The translations under genes and the position numbers were made by a program. Below are positions 1 to 10,454 of a stretch of DNA of 64,000 nt, in pieces; positions within the stretch are counted from its first letter, which is position 1, and the number at the start of each line of letters is the position of its first letter. The notes below the pieces were generated by a model that was given only the letters and a program-made list of their open reading frames with translations, had not been told where the DNA came from and did not search any database. The DNA is from Streptococcus australis ATCC 700641 (lineage in GTDB: Bacteria; Bacillota; Bacilli; Lactobacillales; Streptococcaceae). Location: assembly GCF_000186465.1 (NCBI RefSeq), contig NZ_GL636091.1:242779-306778 (forward strand), written 5' to 3'.

Positions 1-45
1 ATTTTTTATATTTTTTTGATCCCAACAAAAGGAAATGCTGTTAAA

Positions 46-1347
46 TCAGCACTTCCCAAGATCTTTCATTAATTCTTCTAGATATTCCTCTTCATTGTTT
101 CCGCGATCAATCAATCCCCTTCTTGAGATTTTTAACAGATCTAATGAATATTGTTTAATTTTCTCTAATTCACTTTCAGTTAAATTTTTTTTCGAATATT
201 GTCTTCTTAGTTGTTTCGGATTTTCTTTACTAAAATCAAAAACAATATTTTGAGCTAAATACTCTTCCAATTCTTTGATATTATGATGCAATCCAACATG
301 AAATGCAATTGGTGCAAATGTTTTATTTAATGGTTGAGTACAAACACTTCTATATTCGATGGTTCCTCTTGTTGTTAAATCTTGAAAATGGTAACTTCTA
401 TGATTCTTTATGTCCTCTTCTTGCGGTTTTATTTGTTGTCTAGTGCCATCTAAATGATAGGCTACTATTTTTTCTTTTGCGAGGTAATCCTCTACTCTAA
501 CAGGTTCGAAATATAGGATTTCATCCTCACGATAAACATAAAACAAGGCTGTCTTTGCTAAATATTCTAGAAACTCCTGTTCATTTATAAACGCTTTAGG
601 ATTTACACCAACATTTTCCTGATAATAACCATGCATGGAATCTTCCCAGAAAATATCTCTTGAGATCTTCGTATTCCAATTTTCTCCATCAAAAATTGAA
701 TTAGCAAAAAGATATGCTTTTGCTGGTTCCACCTTATTCATCGCATTAATTATTTCCAAATAATTTGCTCTTGAAACATCTAATTGCACTTGATTGCCGC
801 AAATAAAGGTCCCATAGTCTGGATAATGATGAAATCGATTGTTAGGATCTTGTCCAGACAGTTGTAGGAATTGAATCAGCATTTTATAACGATCAATTTT
901 TACAGGTTGATTATCATTTATTCTCCAATAAGGATGGATGCCACTTCCTTCAATTTGATGCTGTCTCTCTCTTAAAAACGGCTGAATGATTCCTAAGTAA
1001 TGATGAAACCGACTTTCAACTTCTTGGATAGTTTTAGTCTTTTCAAATGCAAATTCAATGGTATTGTAGGATAATTCAAATACAATTTGATCTTTGTTTC
1101 TTTTATGTTGTAACTGGACTGGATTCCCATCTTCATCTTGTTTAATCGCAATAAACTCTTCAACTTCTTGCAGATGCTTAAAAAGAGCCTTTGTCACCAG
1201 TACATCCGTTTTATTACCCATGGTATTTACGATTGGAAATTCGAGTTCAACCCCAATGTACTGCTCTGGATTATCTTTCAGCGAGGCTAGGTAACGCTTT
1301 GCCAATAACTGCTGGGAGAGTGCTTGTGATTTTTCTTTTACTGTCAT
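46..1347 (-). CDS. Glutamate-cysteine ligase family (GCS2) protein
   Basis: This 433-aa cytoplasmic protein resembles the GCS2 branch of ATP-dependent carboxylate-amine ligases, which make gamma-glutamylcysteine or a related amide. The motif VELEFP at residues 33-38 and TRGTIEYR near 326-333 are what the family uses around the glutamate and ATP sites. It is shorter than the bifunctional GshAB of many streptococci and has no ATP-grasp glutathione synthetase part, so it could make gamma-glutamylcysteine only or act on another substrate. It lies downstream of the rplQ terminator. A TATAAT hexamer 9 bp before the ATG suggests its own promoter and a very short leader. Confidence 0.75.
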   Translation of the reverse strand: MTVKEKSQALSQQLLAKRYLASLKDNPEQYIGVELEFPIVNTMGNKTDVLVTKALFKHLQEVEEFIAIKQDEDGNPVQLQHKRNKDQIVFELSYNTIEFAFEKTKTIQEVESRFHHYLGIIQPFLRERQHQIEGSGIHPYWRINDNQPVKIDRYKMLIQFLQLSGQDPNNRFHHYPDYGTFICGNQVQLDVSRANYLEIINAMNKVEPAKAYLFANSIFDGENWNTKISRDIFWEDSMHGYYQENVGVNPKAFINEQEFLEYLAKTALFYVYREDEILYFEPVRVEDYLAKEKIVAYHLDGTRQQIKPQEEDIKNHRSYHFQDLTTRGTIEYRSVCTQPLNKTFAPIAFHVGLHHNIKELEEYLAQNIVFDFSKENPKQLRRQYSKKNLTESELEKIKQYSLDLLKISRRGLIDRGNNEEEYLEELMKDLGKC

Positions 1348-1364
1348 AACTCTTCTATTATATC

Positions 1365-1420
1365 AAAAAACGCCTGCTTACGAAATTGTTTTAAATTAAA
1401 GCAATTTCGTAAACAAGCGT
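1365..1420 (-). terminator. Terminator of the ribosomal protein operon
   Basis: The arms TTACGAAATTG (1378-1388) and CAATTTCGTAA (1402-1412) are perfect complements, and an outer ACGC/GCGT pair extends the stem. Read on the minus strand the hairpin is followed by six T residues, as expected for an intrinsic terminator just before the promoter of the ligase gene. Confidence 0.75.
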
Positions 1421-1435
1421 CTACCATTTACCTCA

Positions 1436-1531
1436 ATATGATGAGTGTTACCGCTAGGATAAATCCTAGCGGCAGACCAGAGCTAGACTAAGAAGAACCG
1501 TCCAGTCCTTCCAACATCATAACACTCAACA
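1436..1531 (-). ncRNA. L17 downstream element (L17DE-like)
   Basis: Directly downstream of rplQ the arms TGAGTGTTA (1442-1450) and TAACACTCA (1520-1528) close a multibranched fold. Inside it is a perfect 10-bp hairpin, CCGCTAGGAT/ATCCTAGCGG, with a 2-nt loop. The L17 downstream element is a structured 3' UTR motif described after rplQ in Lactobacillales. Position and fold match it; I assign it from memory of the motif without a covariance-model score. Confidence 0.7.
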
Positions 1532-1543
1532 AAATTGATGATT

Positions 1544-1930
1544 TTATACTAATTCGATAATTGCCATTGGCGCAGCATCCCCACGGCGTGGTTCAGTTTT
1601 AAGGATACGAGTATATCCACCATTGCGCTCAGCATAACGTGGTGCAAGTTCAGAGAACAATTTTTGAAGTGCAGTTGTTTCTGAATATTTACCAGTTTCT
1701 TCATCAAAGTTTTGTGATGCAACTTCGTTACGTACGTAAGCAGCTGCTTGACGACGTGCATGCAAGTCACCACGTTTACCTAAAGTAATCATTTTTTCAA
1801 CTGATTTACGGATTTCTTTTGCACGTGCTTCAGTTGTTACGATTGCTTCATTGATGATAAGATCTGTTGTCAAATCACGAAGCATTGCTTTACGTTGTGA
1901 GCTAGTGCGTCCTAGTTTACGGTAAGCCAT
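1544..1930 (-). CDS. rplQ: 50S ribosomal protein L17
   Basis: This 128-aa protein is the bacterial L17 that lines the 50S peptide exit tunnel region. The start [20 protein letters not shown] is the conserved N-terminus. It is the last gene of the ribosomal run, 11 bp after rpoA, and is followed by a structured 3' UTR element. Confidence 0.98.
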   Translation of the reverse strand: MAYRKLGRTSSQRKAMLRDLTTDLIINEAIVTTEARAKEIRKSVEKMITLGKRGDLHARRQAAAYVRNEVASQNFDEETGKYSETTALQKLFSELAPRYAERNGGYTRILKTEPRRGDAAPMAIIELV

Positions 1931-1941
1931 GTATTCCTCCT

Positions 1942-2880
1942 CTATTTATCGTTTTTTAGCCCAAGGCCTAAATCGGCAAGCTTAACTTTAACTTCTTCGA
2001 GACTCTTACGTCCAAGGTTTCGAACCTTCATCATTTCAGGTTCAGATTTTTCTGTCAAATCATACACAGTATTGATACCGGCACGTTTCAAACAGTTATA
2101 TGAACGAACAGAAAGATCCAATTCTTCGATGGTACGTTCGAGTACTCGATCATCTGATGCTGTATCTACTTCCTTCATAACATCTGTCGCAATCGCGATT
2201 TCTGTTAAGTTCGTAAAGAGGTTAAGGTGTTCTGTCAAAATACGAGCAGATAAACCTAAAGCATCTTCTGGAATAATTGTTCCATTTGTTAAGATTTCAA
2301 GGGTTAGTTTGTCAAAACCATCGTTGCTACCAACGCGAGCTGGTTCAACTTGGTAATTAACTTTTGTCACTGGCGTATAGATTGAATCTACAGCAAGTGT
2401 ACCTACTGGTGCATCATCTTTTTTATTTTGATCAGCTGGAACATAACCACGACCGCTGTTTACAGTCAAAGTCGCTTTGAAGCTTGATCCTTCACCGATT
2501 GTAAAAAGATAATGATCAGGGTTTACAATTTCAATATCACTATCTGTAAGAATATCTCCAGCAGTTACTTCTGCAGGACCTTCTACATCAAGTTCAATAA
2601 TCTTTTCGTCTTGGACGTAAGATTTTACAGCGATCCCTTTAACGTTAAGAATGATTTGCATAACGTCTTCACGGACACCTGGAACTGTATCAAATTCGTG
2701 CAATACACCTTCAATGTTAATTGAAGTAACAGCAGCACCTGGAAGTGAAGCTAATAATACGCGACGAAGAGAGTTCCCTAGTGTTGTACCATAACCACGT
2801 TCAAGTGGTTCTACTACAAATACACCGTAATCTTTATTTTCATCAATTTTTGTTATATTTGGTTTTTCAAACTCAATCAT
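1942..2880 (-). CDS. rpoA: RNA polymerase alpha subunit
   Basis: The 312-aa protein has the alpha N-terminal dimerisation domain (about 1-230, with the [20 protein letters not shown] signature near 21-40) and the C-terminal UP-element and activator-binding domain (about 245-305, with [12 protein letters not shown]). Length and order rpsM-rpsK-rpoA-rplQ are standard for Firmicutes. Confidence 0.98.
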   Translation of the reverse strand: MIEFEKPNITKIDENKDYGVFVVEPLERGYGTTLGNSLRRVLLASLPGAAVTSINIEGVLHEFDTVPGVREDVMQIILNVKGIAVKSYVQDEKIIELDVEGPAEVTAGDILTDSDIEIVNPDHYLFTIGEGSSFKATLTVNSGRGYVPADQNKKDDAPVGTLAVDSIYTPVTKVNYQVEPARVGSNDGFDKLTLEILTNGTIIPEDALGLSARILTEHLNLFTNLTEIAIATDVMKEVDTASDDRVLERTIEELDLSVRSYNCLKRAGINTVYDLTEKSEPEMMKVRNLGRKSLEEVKVKLADLGLGLKNDK

Positions 2881-2925
2881 TTGCTATACTCCCTCTGAAA
2901 CGAAAAGCTGTGTAATTGTTGATGA

Positions 2926-3309
2926 TTATACACGGCGACGTTTTGGAGGACGAGCACCATTGTGTGGCACAGGAGTCACATCGCGGATTGCAGTAACTTC
3001 AAGACCAGCAGCAGCAAGAGCACGAATAGCAGACTCACGACCAGAACCAGGACCTTTAACAGTAACTTCTACTGATTTAAGACCATGTTCTTGAGCTGAT
3101 TTTGCAGCAGCTTCTGATGCCATTTGTGCAGCAAATGGTGTAGATTTACGAGAACCTTTGAAACCAAGAGCACCTGCAGATGACCATGCAATTGCGTTAC
3201 CATGCACATCAGTAATCATAACAATTGTGTTATTAAATGTTGCGTGAATATGAGCAATACCTGATTCGATATTCTTTTTCACACGACGTTTACGTGTTGG
3301 TTTAGCCAA
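2926..3309 (-). CDS. rpsK: 30S ribosomal protein S11
   Basis: This 127-aa protein carries the S11 core, including the loop [13 protein letters not shown] and the C-terminal [11 protein letters not shown] tail typical of bacterial S11 of the 30S platform. It lies 26 bp after rpsM in the same unit. Confidence 0.98.
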
Positions 3310-3335
3310 GATTTTTACCTCCTTATTTTATTTTC

Positions 3336-3701
3336 TTATTTTTTCTTACCAGCAATCGCAACAGCTTTACCTTTACGAGTGCGAGCATTGTTTTTAGTGT
3401 TTTGTCCACGAACAGGAAGTCCACGACGGTGACGGATACCACGGTATGAACCGATTTCCATCAAACGTTTAATGTTCAAGTTCACTTCACGACGAAGGTC
3501 ACCTTCTACTTTAATTGCGTCAACTTCACGACGGATAGCATCTTCTTGATCTGGTGTAAGGTCGCGAACACGAATATCTTCAGAAACGCCTGCAGCAGCA
3601 AGAATTTTCTTAGATGTTGGAAGTCCGATACCGTATACATAAGTCAATGAAATTACTACACGTTTGTCATTTGGAATGTCAACTCCAGCAATACGAGCCA
3701 T
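3336..3701 (-). CDS. rpsM: 30S ribosomal protein S13
   Basis: The 121-aa protein starts [15 protein letters not shown] and has the helix-two-turn-helix region and basic tail ([15 protein letters not shown]) of S13, the 30S head protein contacting the A and P sites. It follows rpmJ. Confidence 0.98.
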   Translation of the reverse strand: MARIAGVDIPNDKRVVISLTYVYGIGLPTSKKILAAAGVSEDIRVRDLTPDQEDAIRREVDAIKVEGDLRREVNLNIKRLMEIGSYRGIRHRRGLPVRGQNTKNNARTRKGKAVAIAGKKK

Positions 3702-3718
3702 GTTTTCTCCTTTCTATC

Positions 3719-3835
3719 TTATCCTTGACGTTGTTTGTGTTTTGGATTTGCTGGGCAAATTACCATAACACGACCATTACGACGAATTACTTTACAGTAT
3801 TCGCAAATTGGTTTGACCGATGGTCTTACTTTCAT
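3719..3835 (-). CDS. rpmJ: 50S ribosomal protein L36
   Basis: A 38-aa frame between infA and rpsM starts [16 protein letters not shown]. Residues C11, C14, C27 and H33 form the zinc site, so this is the zinc-binding (C+) version of L36. Confidence 0.97.
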
Positions 3836-3858
3836 TTTTATCCCTCCAAGTTTTTCGA

Positions 3859-4077
3859 TTATTTAAAGCGGTATGTGATACGTCCACGTGTCAAATCGTA
3901 CGGACTCATCTCCACTGTAACACGATCTCCCGCTAAAATACGAATATAGTTTTTACGAATTTTACCAGAAACTGTTGCTAAAATCTGATGTCCATTTTCA
4001 AGTTCAACCGTAAACATAGCATTCGGCATCGTATCGACTACTTTGCCTTCTACTTCAATCACATCGTCTTTTGCCAC
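3859..4077 (-). CDS. infA: Translation initiation factor IF-1
   Basis: IF-1 binds the ribosomal A site during initiation. I place the start at the GTG at 4077 (product [15 protein letters not shown], 72 aa) because a GGAGGT Shine-Dalgarno lies at the right distance and 72 aa is the usual IF-1 length. An upstream in-frame ATG would add 14 unrelated residues. The single OB-fold spans the whole protein. Confidence 0.96.
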
Positions 4078-4193
4078 GCAAAAGTACCTCCATAAATTTC
4101 GATTCATTCCTCTGAGCACAGAGGTAACAATTATAAGTCAGACTAATTCATTGTATCACTTGTTGTCAATTATTGCAAGTGACTAAAACGTTT

Positions 4194-4832
4194 TTATTTC
4201 AAATTCTCCAAGACTTTTTGGATATCTTTAAAGACGTCGTTAATGTCTTGATTTCCTTCGATATCATGGACTAACCCTTTTGCACGATAATGAGCAAGAA
4301 TTGGCTCACCTTGAGCAATGTTCACATCCAAGCGACGTTTAACCGTTTCTGGTTTATCGTCCTCACGTTGGTAATAGTCTTCTTCCTTGTAATCAGCTGG
4401 TGGATTGAATACCTTATGGTAGGTTTCACCTGTTTCACGGTGAATAATACGTCCACTCAAGCGTTCAAGAAGGCAAGACGGATCTACTTCGATGTTGATC
4501 ACTCCCTCAAGTTCAAGACCAAGGTCGACCAAGATTTGATCCAAAGCATGTGCTTGTTCAATCGTACGAGGGAAACCATCTAAGAGGAATCCTTTTTCCT
4601 TAATATCGTCTTGAGCCAAACGTTCTTTTACTATCCCGTTTGTCACATCATCCGGCACCAATTCACCTTTATCGATGAATGATTTTGCCAACACACCCAT
4701 TTCGGTTTGATTGGCCATTGCAGCACGGAACATATCCCCAGTTGAGATATGTGCAACTTGAAATTGTTCGACAATCTTAGCCGCTTGTGTCCCCTTACCT
4801 GCTCCAGGCAATCCCATGATTAATAGATTCAT
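4194..4832 (-). CDS. adk: Adenylate kinase
   Basis: The protein interconverts ATP plus AMP and two ADP. The P-loop GLPGAGKGT is at the N-terminus, followed by the AMP-binding domain and a LID region (about 120-160). The LID keeps one Cys but not the four-Cys zinc site of Bacillus. I choose the second ATG (4832, 212 aa) because GGAG then lies 9 nt upstream; the first ATG is only 3 nt from it. Confidence 0.97.
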   Translation of the reverse strand: MNLLIMGLPGAGKGTQAAKIVEQFQVAHISTGDMFRAAMANQTEMGVLAKSFIDKGELVPDDVTNGIVKERLAQDDIKEKGFLLDGFPRTIEQAHALDQILVDLGLELEGVINIEVDPSCLLERLSGRIIHRETGETYHKVFNPPADYKEEDYYQREDDKPETVKRRLDVNIAQGEPILAHYRAKGLVHDIEGNQDINDVFKDIQKVLENLK

Positions 4833-4928
4833 AATCATTTGCTCCTTATTTTGTTTTTAAATAAGTCTGTTACGATCTAACAAACTTATTCAAAAACAAA
4901 ATAGAAGGTTGACAATGTCAACCTAATT

Positions 4929-6236
4929 CTATTCTGTTGTATCCATGAAACCAATGTATTTGCGTTTCAATAAGTAACCTTCTAATTGTTTCATTCCTTC
5001 AATACCAGTGGAGATGATGATCAAGAGACTAGTTCCTCCGAGAGCAACTGTATCTGTTAAACCAAAGACATCCCGGGCAAGAATTGGAATAATGGTGATG
5101 AATCCAAGGAAGAGAGAACCAACCGTAGCCAACCGTCTAAGAAGACGTGACATGTAGTCTTCTGTTCCCTTACCAGGACGTACACCTGGAATGTAGGCAC
5201 CACTCTTTTGTAGATTTTCCGCAGTTTTTTCTGGGTTAATCTGTACAAATGTGTAGAAGAAAGTAAACAAAATGATTAGCAAAGCATACATTGCTACACC
5301 TGTTGGTGTATTGGTTGCTAACATAGATTGTGCTGTTCGAACCCATCCAGCATTGTAACCCATGGCACTAATGACCTGGAAAATTGCTGCCGGTGCAGCT
5401 GTGATCGAACTAGCAAAGATGACAGGAATAACTCCGGCTGGGTTTACCTTCAATGGAAGATATGAGCTAGATGGAGCTCCTTGTGCAATCTTTGTGTATT
5501 GAATTGGAATTTTATACTGCGCTTGTTCCACAAAGGTTGTGAAGTAGATAATCACTAAAATCGCTAAGATTAACACACCTACGAAAATTAGTGAATTGTT
5601 CAATTGTCCAGGACGGACGTTAACAAATGAATCTTCATAAACACCTTTGATCATTTCTGGGATGGAAGAAACAATCCCTGCAAAGATGATCATAGAAACA
5701 CCGTTTCCGTATCCTTTGTCTGAAATCTGTTCTCCCAACCAGGTCACAATCATCGAACCTGTCGTTAAAATTGCACCAATTAAGATGTAGGTTTCAACGT
5801 TCGGTGTCGATACTAATTTAGCTTGTGACAAAGTATGGAAAGTAGCTGTAATTCCAATGGATTGAACGAAAGCTAGAACCAAGGCAATATAGCGTGTTGC
5901 CTGATTTAACTTTCTCCGCCCAACTTCTCCTTGTTTCCCCCACTCAACAAACTTTGGAAGCAAATCCATTTGAAGGAGCTGAACTACGATGGAAGCTGTG
6001 ATGTAAGGACTCACCCCGAGGGCGAAGACAGAGAAGTTTCTCATGGCATTCCCTGACACCAAGCTCATCATATTCAAGAAGGAAACATCTTGTAAGTTGT
6101 TAAGGATCTTCGCATTCACACCAGGAACCGTAATCGTAGTCCCAATTCGGAAGACAAGTATGATAAAAATAGTAAATAAAATTTTTGATCGTACTTGTTT
6201 AACCTTAAATGCATCTTTTAATAATTTAAAGAACAT
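4929..6236 (-). CDS. secY: Protein translocase subunit SecY
   Basis: The 435-aa polytopic protein is the channel of the general secretion translocon. About ten hydrophobic segments are visible, with the plug region after the first one and conserved cytoplasmic loops such as EQISDKGYGNGVS and PEKTAENLQKSG. It is encoded between rplO and adk, as in most Firmicutes. Confidence 0.98.
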   Translation of the reverse strand: MFFKLLKDAFKVKQVRSKILFTIFIILVFRIGTTITVPGVNAKILNNLQDVSFLNMMSLVSGNAMRNFSVFALGVSPYITASIVVQLLQMDLLPKFVEWGKQGEVGRRKLNQATRYIALVLAFVQSIGITATFHTLSQAKLVSTPNVETYILIGAILTTGSMIVTWLGEQISDKGYGNGVSMIIFAGIVSSIPEMIKGVYEDSFVNVRPGQLNNSLIFVGVLILAILVIIYFTTFVEQAQYKIPIQYTKIAQGAPSSSYLPLKVNPAGVIPVIFASSITAAPAAIFQVISAMGYNAGWVRTAQSMLATNTPTGVAMYALLIILFTFFYTFVQINPEKTAENLQKSGAYIPGVRPGKGTEDYMSRLLRRLATVGSLFLGFITIIPILARDVFGLTDTVALGGTSLLIIISTGIEGMKQLEGYLLKRKYIGFMDTTE

Positions 6237-6248
6237 AGGTCACCCCTC

Positions 6249-6689
6249 TTAGATGACTTCTACTGAACCACCTTTAGCAGTGATAGCTTCTTCAGCTGAT
6301 TTAGAGAATTTAGCTGCCTTAACAGACAATTTCTTAGTCAATTCTCCGTTACCAAGAATTTTAATTCCTGATTTTTCAGCTTTTACAATACCTGCTTCAA
6401 CAAGTACAACTGGTGTTACTTCAGCACCATCTTCGAAGACGTTCAACTGATCAAGGTTTACAATCGCATATTCTTTAGCGTTGATGTTTGTAAATCCACG
6501 TTTTGGAAGACGACGGAACAATGGAGTTTGTCCACCTTCAAAACCAAGACGTACACCGCCACCGCTACGAGCTTTTTGACCTTTTTGACCACGGCCAGAA
6601 GTTTTACCATTACCAGATGAAGTACCACGACCAACACGGTTGCGGACTTTACGTGAACCTGCAGCAGGTTGTAATTCATGAAGTTTCAT
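6249..6689 (-). CDS. rplO: 50S ribosomal protein L15
   Basis: This 146-aa protein starts [20 protein letters not shown] and has the glycine/arginine-rich N-terminal extension that threads into 23S rRNA, followed by the globular L15 domain. It lies 12 bp before secY. Confidence 0.98.
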   Translation of the reverse strand: MKLHELQPAAGSRKVRNRVGRGTSSGNGKTSGRGQKGQKARSGGGVRLGFEGGQTPLFRRLPKRGFTNINAKEYAIVNLDQLNVFEDGAEVTPVVLVEAGIVKAEKSGIKILGNGELTKKLSVKAAKFSKSAEEAITAKGGSVEVI

Positions 6690-6774
6690 TATTATTTTCT
6701 CCTCTTTTGTAAATTGCTAACGCATGTAATCAGGAAAAGGTGTCCCGACTACAAACTCGCCTATACTTATATTT

Positions 6775-6812
6775 AGTTTTAGGGGATGAGAAATTTCTCA
6801 TACCCCTGAAAA
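6775..6812 (-). other. Intercistronic hairpin between rpmD and rplO
   Basis: ATGAGAAA (6786-6793) abuts its complement TTTCTCAT (6794-6801), and AGGGG/CCCCT extends the stem with one bulged base, flanked by TTTT and AAAA. It lies in an otherwise empty 145-bp gap. It could stabilise or process the mRNA, or reduce expression of distal genes. Confidence 0.55.
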
Positions 6813-6834
6813 CCTTGTTCTATTTCAAAATAGA

Positions 6835-7017
6835 TTATTTTACTTCTTCAACTGTTACCAAGTGAGATACTGCAGTGATCATACCACGTACTGCTGGGTT
6901 ATCTTCTTTAATAACAGAGCTGTTCAATTTGCCAAGTCCAAGTGCTACAACAGTTTTACGTTGTGACGGGATGCGTCCGATTGGAGACTTAGTCAAAGTA
7001 ATTTTAATTTGAGCCAT
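6835..7017 (-). CDS. rpmD: 50S ribosomal protein L30
   Basis: A 60-aa protein starting [20 protein letters not shown] matches bacterial L30 in length and sequence. It sits 14 bp after rpsE, as expected in the spc operon. Confidence 0.97.
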   Translation of the reverse strand: MAQIKITLTKSPIGRIPSQRKTVVALGLGKLNSSVIKEDNPAVRGMITAVSHLVTVEEVK

Positions 7018-7031
7018 TTGAATCTCCTTTC

Positions 7032-7526
7032 TTAAGCCAAGTCAGAAACTGAAATACCACGAAGGGCAGCAACTTCTTCAGCGCGTTTCAATTGAGCTAA
7101 ACCTTCCACTGTTGCACGAACAATGTTGATTGGAGTGTTTGATCCAAGTGATTTAGACGTTACATCTGCAATACCTGCCAATTCAACAACGGCACGAACT
7201 GCACCACCTGCAGCAACCCCAGCCCCTTCGATAGCTGGTTTCAACAATACACGAGCTCCACCAAATACTGATGTTACTTCGTGAGGAATTGTTGTTCCAA
7301 CCATAGGAACTTCAATCAAGTTTTTCTTAGCATCTTCTACTGCTTTACGGATTGCTTCTGGTACTTCTTGAGCTTTACCTGTACCAAAACCAACACGTCC
7401 GTTACGGTCACCAACAACTACAAGAGCTGCAAAGCGAAGACGACGTCCACCTTTAACAACTTTTGTAACACGGTTGATGGCAACTACACGTTCTTCAAGT
7501 TCAACTGCATTGTCTTTAAATGCCAT
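7032..7526 (-). CDS. rpsE: 30S ribosomal protein S5
   Basis: The 164-aa protein has the N-terminal double-stranded RNA-binding domain (about 9-75, with [18 protein letters not shown]) and the C-terminal S5 domain. S5 shapes the mRNA entry channel and decoding fidelity. Confidence 0.98.
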   Translation of the reverse strand: MAFKDNAVELEERVVAINRVTKVVKGGRRLRFAALVVVGDRNGRVGFGTGKAQEVPEAIRKAVEDAKKNLIEVPMVGTTIPHEVTSVFGGARVLLKPAIEGAGVAAGGAVRAVVELAGIADVTSKSLGSNTPINIVRATVEGLAQLKRAEEVAALRGISVSDLA

Positions 7527-7543
7527 TTTCTAGTGTCCTCCTA

Positions 7544-7900
7544 TTAGAATTTCAATCCGTTTTCACGAGCTGCATCAGCCAAAGCTTTAACACGTCCGTG
7601 ATATAGATATCCACCGCGGTCGAACACCACTTCAGAAATACCTTTAGCAACTGCACGTTCAGCAACAAGTTTGCCGACAACAACGGCTTGTTCAGTTTTA
7701 GTTCCTTTTGAAACTTCTTTGTCAAGAGTTGAAGCGCTTGCGAGCGTTACACCCGCTACGTCATCAATTACTTGAGCGTAGATGCCTGTATTAGAACGGA
7801 ACACGTTCAAACGTGGGCGATCAGCAGTTCCAGAGAGTTTTCCGCGAACGCGACGGTGGCGTTTTTGACGGATTTTATTTTTATCTGGTTTCGAAATCAC
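7544..7900 (-). CDS. rplR: 50S ribosomal protein L18
   Basis: L18 binds 5S rRNA. I place the start at the GTG at 7900, giving [17 protein letters not shown] (118 aa), because AAGAGGTG lies upstream at normal spacing and this is the usual streptococcal length. An earlier in-frame GTG at 7909 overlaps that ribosome binding site. Confidence 0.96.
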   Translation of the reverse strand: MISKPDKNKIRQKRHRRVRGKLSGTADRPRLNVFRSNTGIYAQVIDDVAGVTLASASTLDKEVSKGTKTEQAVVVGKLVAERAVAKGISEVVFDRGGYLYHGRVKALADAARENGLKF

Positions 7901-7983
7901 AATTTTCACCTCTTAATTTTAAAATCATGTGCTAAGCACTGAGTTGGAAAGATGAAGATTGGTTGAAAAACAACCAAACTACA

Positions 7984-8520
7984 TTATTTACCTGTTTTAC
8001 CTTCTTTACGGCGAACGAATTCACCAACATAACGGATCCCTTTACCTTTGTAAGGTTCTGGTGAACGAAGGCTACGTACGTAAGCAGCTGTTTGACCAAC
8101 TACTTCTTTTGAAATTCCGCTAACAACGATTGTTGTTGGATTTGGAAGTTCAAAAGTAATTCCTTCTGGAGCTTCAACTTCGTCTGGATGTGATTTACCA
8201 ACAGCCAAAACAAGTTTTGATCCTTGAAGTTGTGCACGGTAACCAACCCCGCGCATTTCAAGTTCTTTCTTGAATCCTTCTGATACACCAACAACCATGT
8301 TGTTCAAAAGGGCACGAGTAGTTCCGTGGATTGTTTTCATTTCTTTTGAATCGTTTGGACGGTGAAGAGTTACTTCAGTACCTTCCACACGGATTTCAAT
8401 ATCTTTTGAGAACTCACGAGTAAGTTCTCCTTTAGGTCCTTTTACAGTTACAACGTTGTCATTGTTAGTGAGTTCAACACCAGCAGGCAACACGATAACT
8501 TTATTACCAATACGTGACAT
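7984..8520 (-). CDS. rplF: 50S ribosomal protein L6
   Basis: The 178-aa protein has the two tandem L6 folds and the conserved C-terminal signature [14 protein letters not shown]. It binds near the sarcin-ricin loop of the 50S subunit. A long structured spacer separates it from rpsH. Confidence 0.98.
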   Translation of the reverse strand: MSRIGNKVIVLPAGVELTNNDNVVTVKGPKGELTREFSKDIEIRVEGTEVTLHRPNDSKEMKTIHGTTRALLNNMVVGVSEGFKKELEMRGVGYRAQLQGSKLVLAVGKSHPDEVEAPEGITFELPNPTTIVVSGISKEVVGQTAAYVRSLRSPEPYKGKGIRYVGEFVRRKEGKTGK

Positions 8521-8643
8521 GTTTTTATTCTCCTGTTAAATTGTCAGGCCTTTGAAGGCCAGTTTTCACGGGGTTTAAGATACTTATTTAGTTCAAGAGC
8601 TGAACTGAACACGCTCTAAGAACTGTGTATCTTGATTTGAGTT

Positions 8644-8738
8644 CGAGCTAAGAATTTGGTGAAAAAGATAAGTTTGTCTTGGAGCATCGCTCCTTCTACA
8701 AACTTCCTATTTTCACTGCATTCTTTTAACGCTCTCAC
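8644..8738 (-). repeat. Structured intercistronic element, copy 1 (rpsH-rplF)
   Basis: A long hairpin occupies most of the 226-bp gap. Its apex is GGAGC-ATC-GCTCC (8681-8693), then AAGTTTGT (8670-8677) pairs with ACAAACTT (8698-8705), then GTGAAAA with TTTTCAC, AAGAAT with ATTCTT, and GAGC with GCTC. A second copy lies upstream of rpsH with different but again complementary arms. Pairing is therefore kept while sequence changes, which argues for a functional fold. Confidence 0.6.
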
Positions 8739-8746
8739 ATCATCAA

Positions 8747-9145
8747 TTACCAAACGTAAGCGATAACTTCCCCACCAACGTTCTTTTGGCGTGCTTCTTT
8801 ATCAGTAAGCAAACCTTCAGAAGTTGAAAGGATAGCAATTCCAAGTCCGTTAAGAACTTTTGGAAGATCTTCACGTTTTTTGTAAACACGCAAACCTGGT
8901 TTAGAAACACGTTTCAAGTTTGTGATAACTTTTTCACCGTTTGCTCCATATTTCAAGAACACGCGGATGATACCTTGCTTGTCATCTTCAATCACTTCAA
9001 CGTTTTTTACAAAACCTTCGCGTTTAAGGATTTCAGCAATCCCTTTTTTGATGTTTGATGCAGGTACTTCAAGTACTTCGTGTTTTGCTTGGTTAGCGTT
9101 ACGAATACGAGTTAGGAAGTCTGCGATTGGGTCAGTCATAACCAT
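8747..9145 (-). CDS. rpsH: 30S ribosomal protein S8
   Basis: The 132-aa protein ([17 protein letters not shown]) is S8, a primary 16S rRNA binder. GAGGAG lies 9 nt before the first ATG, which I keep as the start; a second ATG two codons later is farther from it. The C-terminal [15 protein letters not shown] is typical. Confidence 0.98.
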   Translation of the reverse strand: MVMTDPIADFLTRIRNANQAKHEVLEVPASNIKKGIAEILKREGFVKNVEVIEDDKQGIIRVFLKYGANGEKVITNLKRVSKPGLRVYKKREDLPKVLNGLGIAILSTSEGLLTDKEARQKNVGGEVIAYVW

Positions 9146-9251
9146 TTTATATTTCTCCTCTTACTAGTAGTTTGAATGTTTCACTTGCTAGTTAATGATT
9201 GAGCTAGGCTCAGAAAGTTTTGATACATACAAATGAGGATTTCTCATTTGA

Positions 9252-9345
9252 ACACGAGCTACAACCTGGGCAAAAAAGATAGATTTGTCTTGGAGCATCG
9301 CTCCTGCATCAAATCTCCTATTTTTGCTGAGGTTGTCACGCTCTT
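9252..9345 (-). repeat. Structured intercistronic element, copy 2 (rpsN-rpsH)
   Basis: This is the paralogue of the hairpin between rpsH and rplF. It has the same apex GGAGC-ATC-GCTCC (9292-9304), but here AGATTTG (9281-9287) pairs with CAAATCT (9310-9316), CAAAAA with TTTTTG, and ACAACCT with AGGTTGT. Several pairs differ from the other copy and still match. Confidence 0.6.
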
Positions 9346-9357
9346 TGTATCATGCTA

Positions 9358-9543
9358 TTACCAAGATGCTTTTGTTACACCTGGGATTTGACCTTTATAT
9401 GCCAATTCACGGAAGCAAACACGGCAAAGTTTAAACTTGCGGTAAACTGAGTGTGGACGTCCACAACGTTCACAGCGAGTGTATGCTTGAGTAGAGAACT
9501 TCGCTGGGCGTTTGTTCTTAGCAATCATAGATTTTTTAGCCAT
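9358..9543 (-). CDS. rpsN: 30S ribosomal protein S14, type Z
   Basis: This 61-aa S14 carries C24, C27, C40 and C43 (CERC and CRVC), the zinc ribbon of the short C+ form. It follows rplE directly, as in other Firmicutes. Confidence 0.97.
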   Translation of the reverse strand: MAKKSMIAKNKRPAKFSTQAYTRCERCGRPHSVYRKFKLCRVCFRELAYKGQIPGVTKASW

Positions 9544-9560
9544 TAGTTTTACCTCCTATA

Positions 9561-10103
9561 TTATTTTGCAAACGGCATACCAAGGCCAGTAAGCAATGCA
9601 CGTGATTCTTCGTCTGTGTTCGCAGTAGTTACGATTACGATATCCAAACCACGAGTTTTATCAACATCATCAAAGTTGATTTCTGGGAAGATCAATTGTT
9701 CTTTCACACCAAGTGTGTAGTTTCCGCGTCCGTCAAATGATTTTGTTGGAACACCATGGAAGTCACGAACACGTGGAAGTGAAACTGAAACCAATTTGTC
9801 CAAGAATTCGTACATACGTTCGCCACGAAGAGTTACTTTCGCACCGATCGCTACACCTTCACGAAGACGGAAGCCGGCGATTGATTTTTTAGCTTTTGTG
9901 ATAAGTGGTTTTTGACCTGAGATCAATGCCAATTCTTCAGCAGCTTTCTCAAGGTTTTTAGCGTTAGAAACAGCATCTCCAACACCCATGTTCAAAACGA
10001 TCTTATCAACTTTTGGCACTGCCATAACTGATGAGTAGTTAAATTGTTCAGTCAAAGCTGGAACTACTTCATTAAGGTATTTTTCTTTTAAACGATTAGC
10101 CAT
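9561..10103 (-). CDS. rplE: 50S ribosomal protein L5
   Basis: The 180-aa protein binds 5S rRNA and contacts the P-site tRNA. The start [20 protein letters not shown] and the internal RVRDFHGV stretch are conserved L5 features. It is followed after 17 bp by rpsN. Confidence 0.98.
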   Translation of the reverse strand: MANRLKEKYLNEVVPALTEQFNYSSVMAVPKVDKIVLNMGVGDAVSNAKNLEKAAEELALISGQKPLITKAKKSIAGFRLREGVAIGAKVTLRGERMYEFLDKLVSVSLPRVRDFHGVPTKSFDGRGNYTLGVKEQLIFPEINFDDVDKTRGLDIVIVTTANTDEESRALLTGLGMPFAK

Positions 10104-10126
10104 TATACTTCTCCTTTCCTTCGTGA

Positions 10127-10432
10127 TTAGTCAAGCACTTCGCCTGATTTTTTGTTATAACGAACTTTTTTGCCGTCTACGAATTTGTAGCCAACTCGTC
10201 CAGCAACACCGTTCTTGTCCAAGACTTGAACGTTTGATACATGGATTGGAGCTTCTTTTTCGATGATAGCACCTTGAGGGTTTTCGTTATTTGGACGTTG
10301 GTGTTTTTTAACAAGGTTTACACCTTCAACAACAACTTTATTTACTTTTGGAAGAGCAGCAACGACTTTAGCTTCAACACCTTTGTCTTTACCAGCAATT
10401 ACACGAACTTTGTCGCCAGTTTTTACAAACAT
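10127..10432 (-). CDS. rplX: 50S ribosomal protein L24
   Basis: This 101-aa assembly-initiator protein has an N-terminal KOW motif ([20 protein letters not shown], near 9-28) that binds 23S rRNA. It lies between rplN and rplE. Confidence 0.98.
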   Translation of the reverse strand: MFVKTGDKVRVIAGKDKGVEAKVVAALPKVNKVVVEGVNLVKKHQRPNNENPQGAIIEKEAPIHVSNVQVLDKNGVAGRVGYKFVDGKKVRYNKKSGEVLD

Positions 10433-10454
10433 TTTATTCTCCTTTTATTCTTAC

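Noticed and set aside
9252..9345. The S8 autoregulatory site for the hairpin upstream of rpsH
   Set aside because: The same hairpin also precedes rplF and shows no clear mimic of the 16S rRNA S8 site, so I left the function open.
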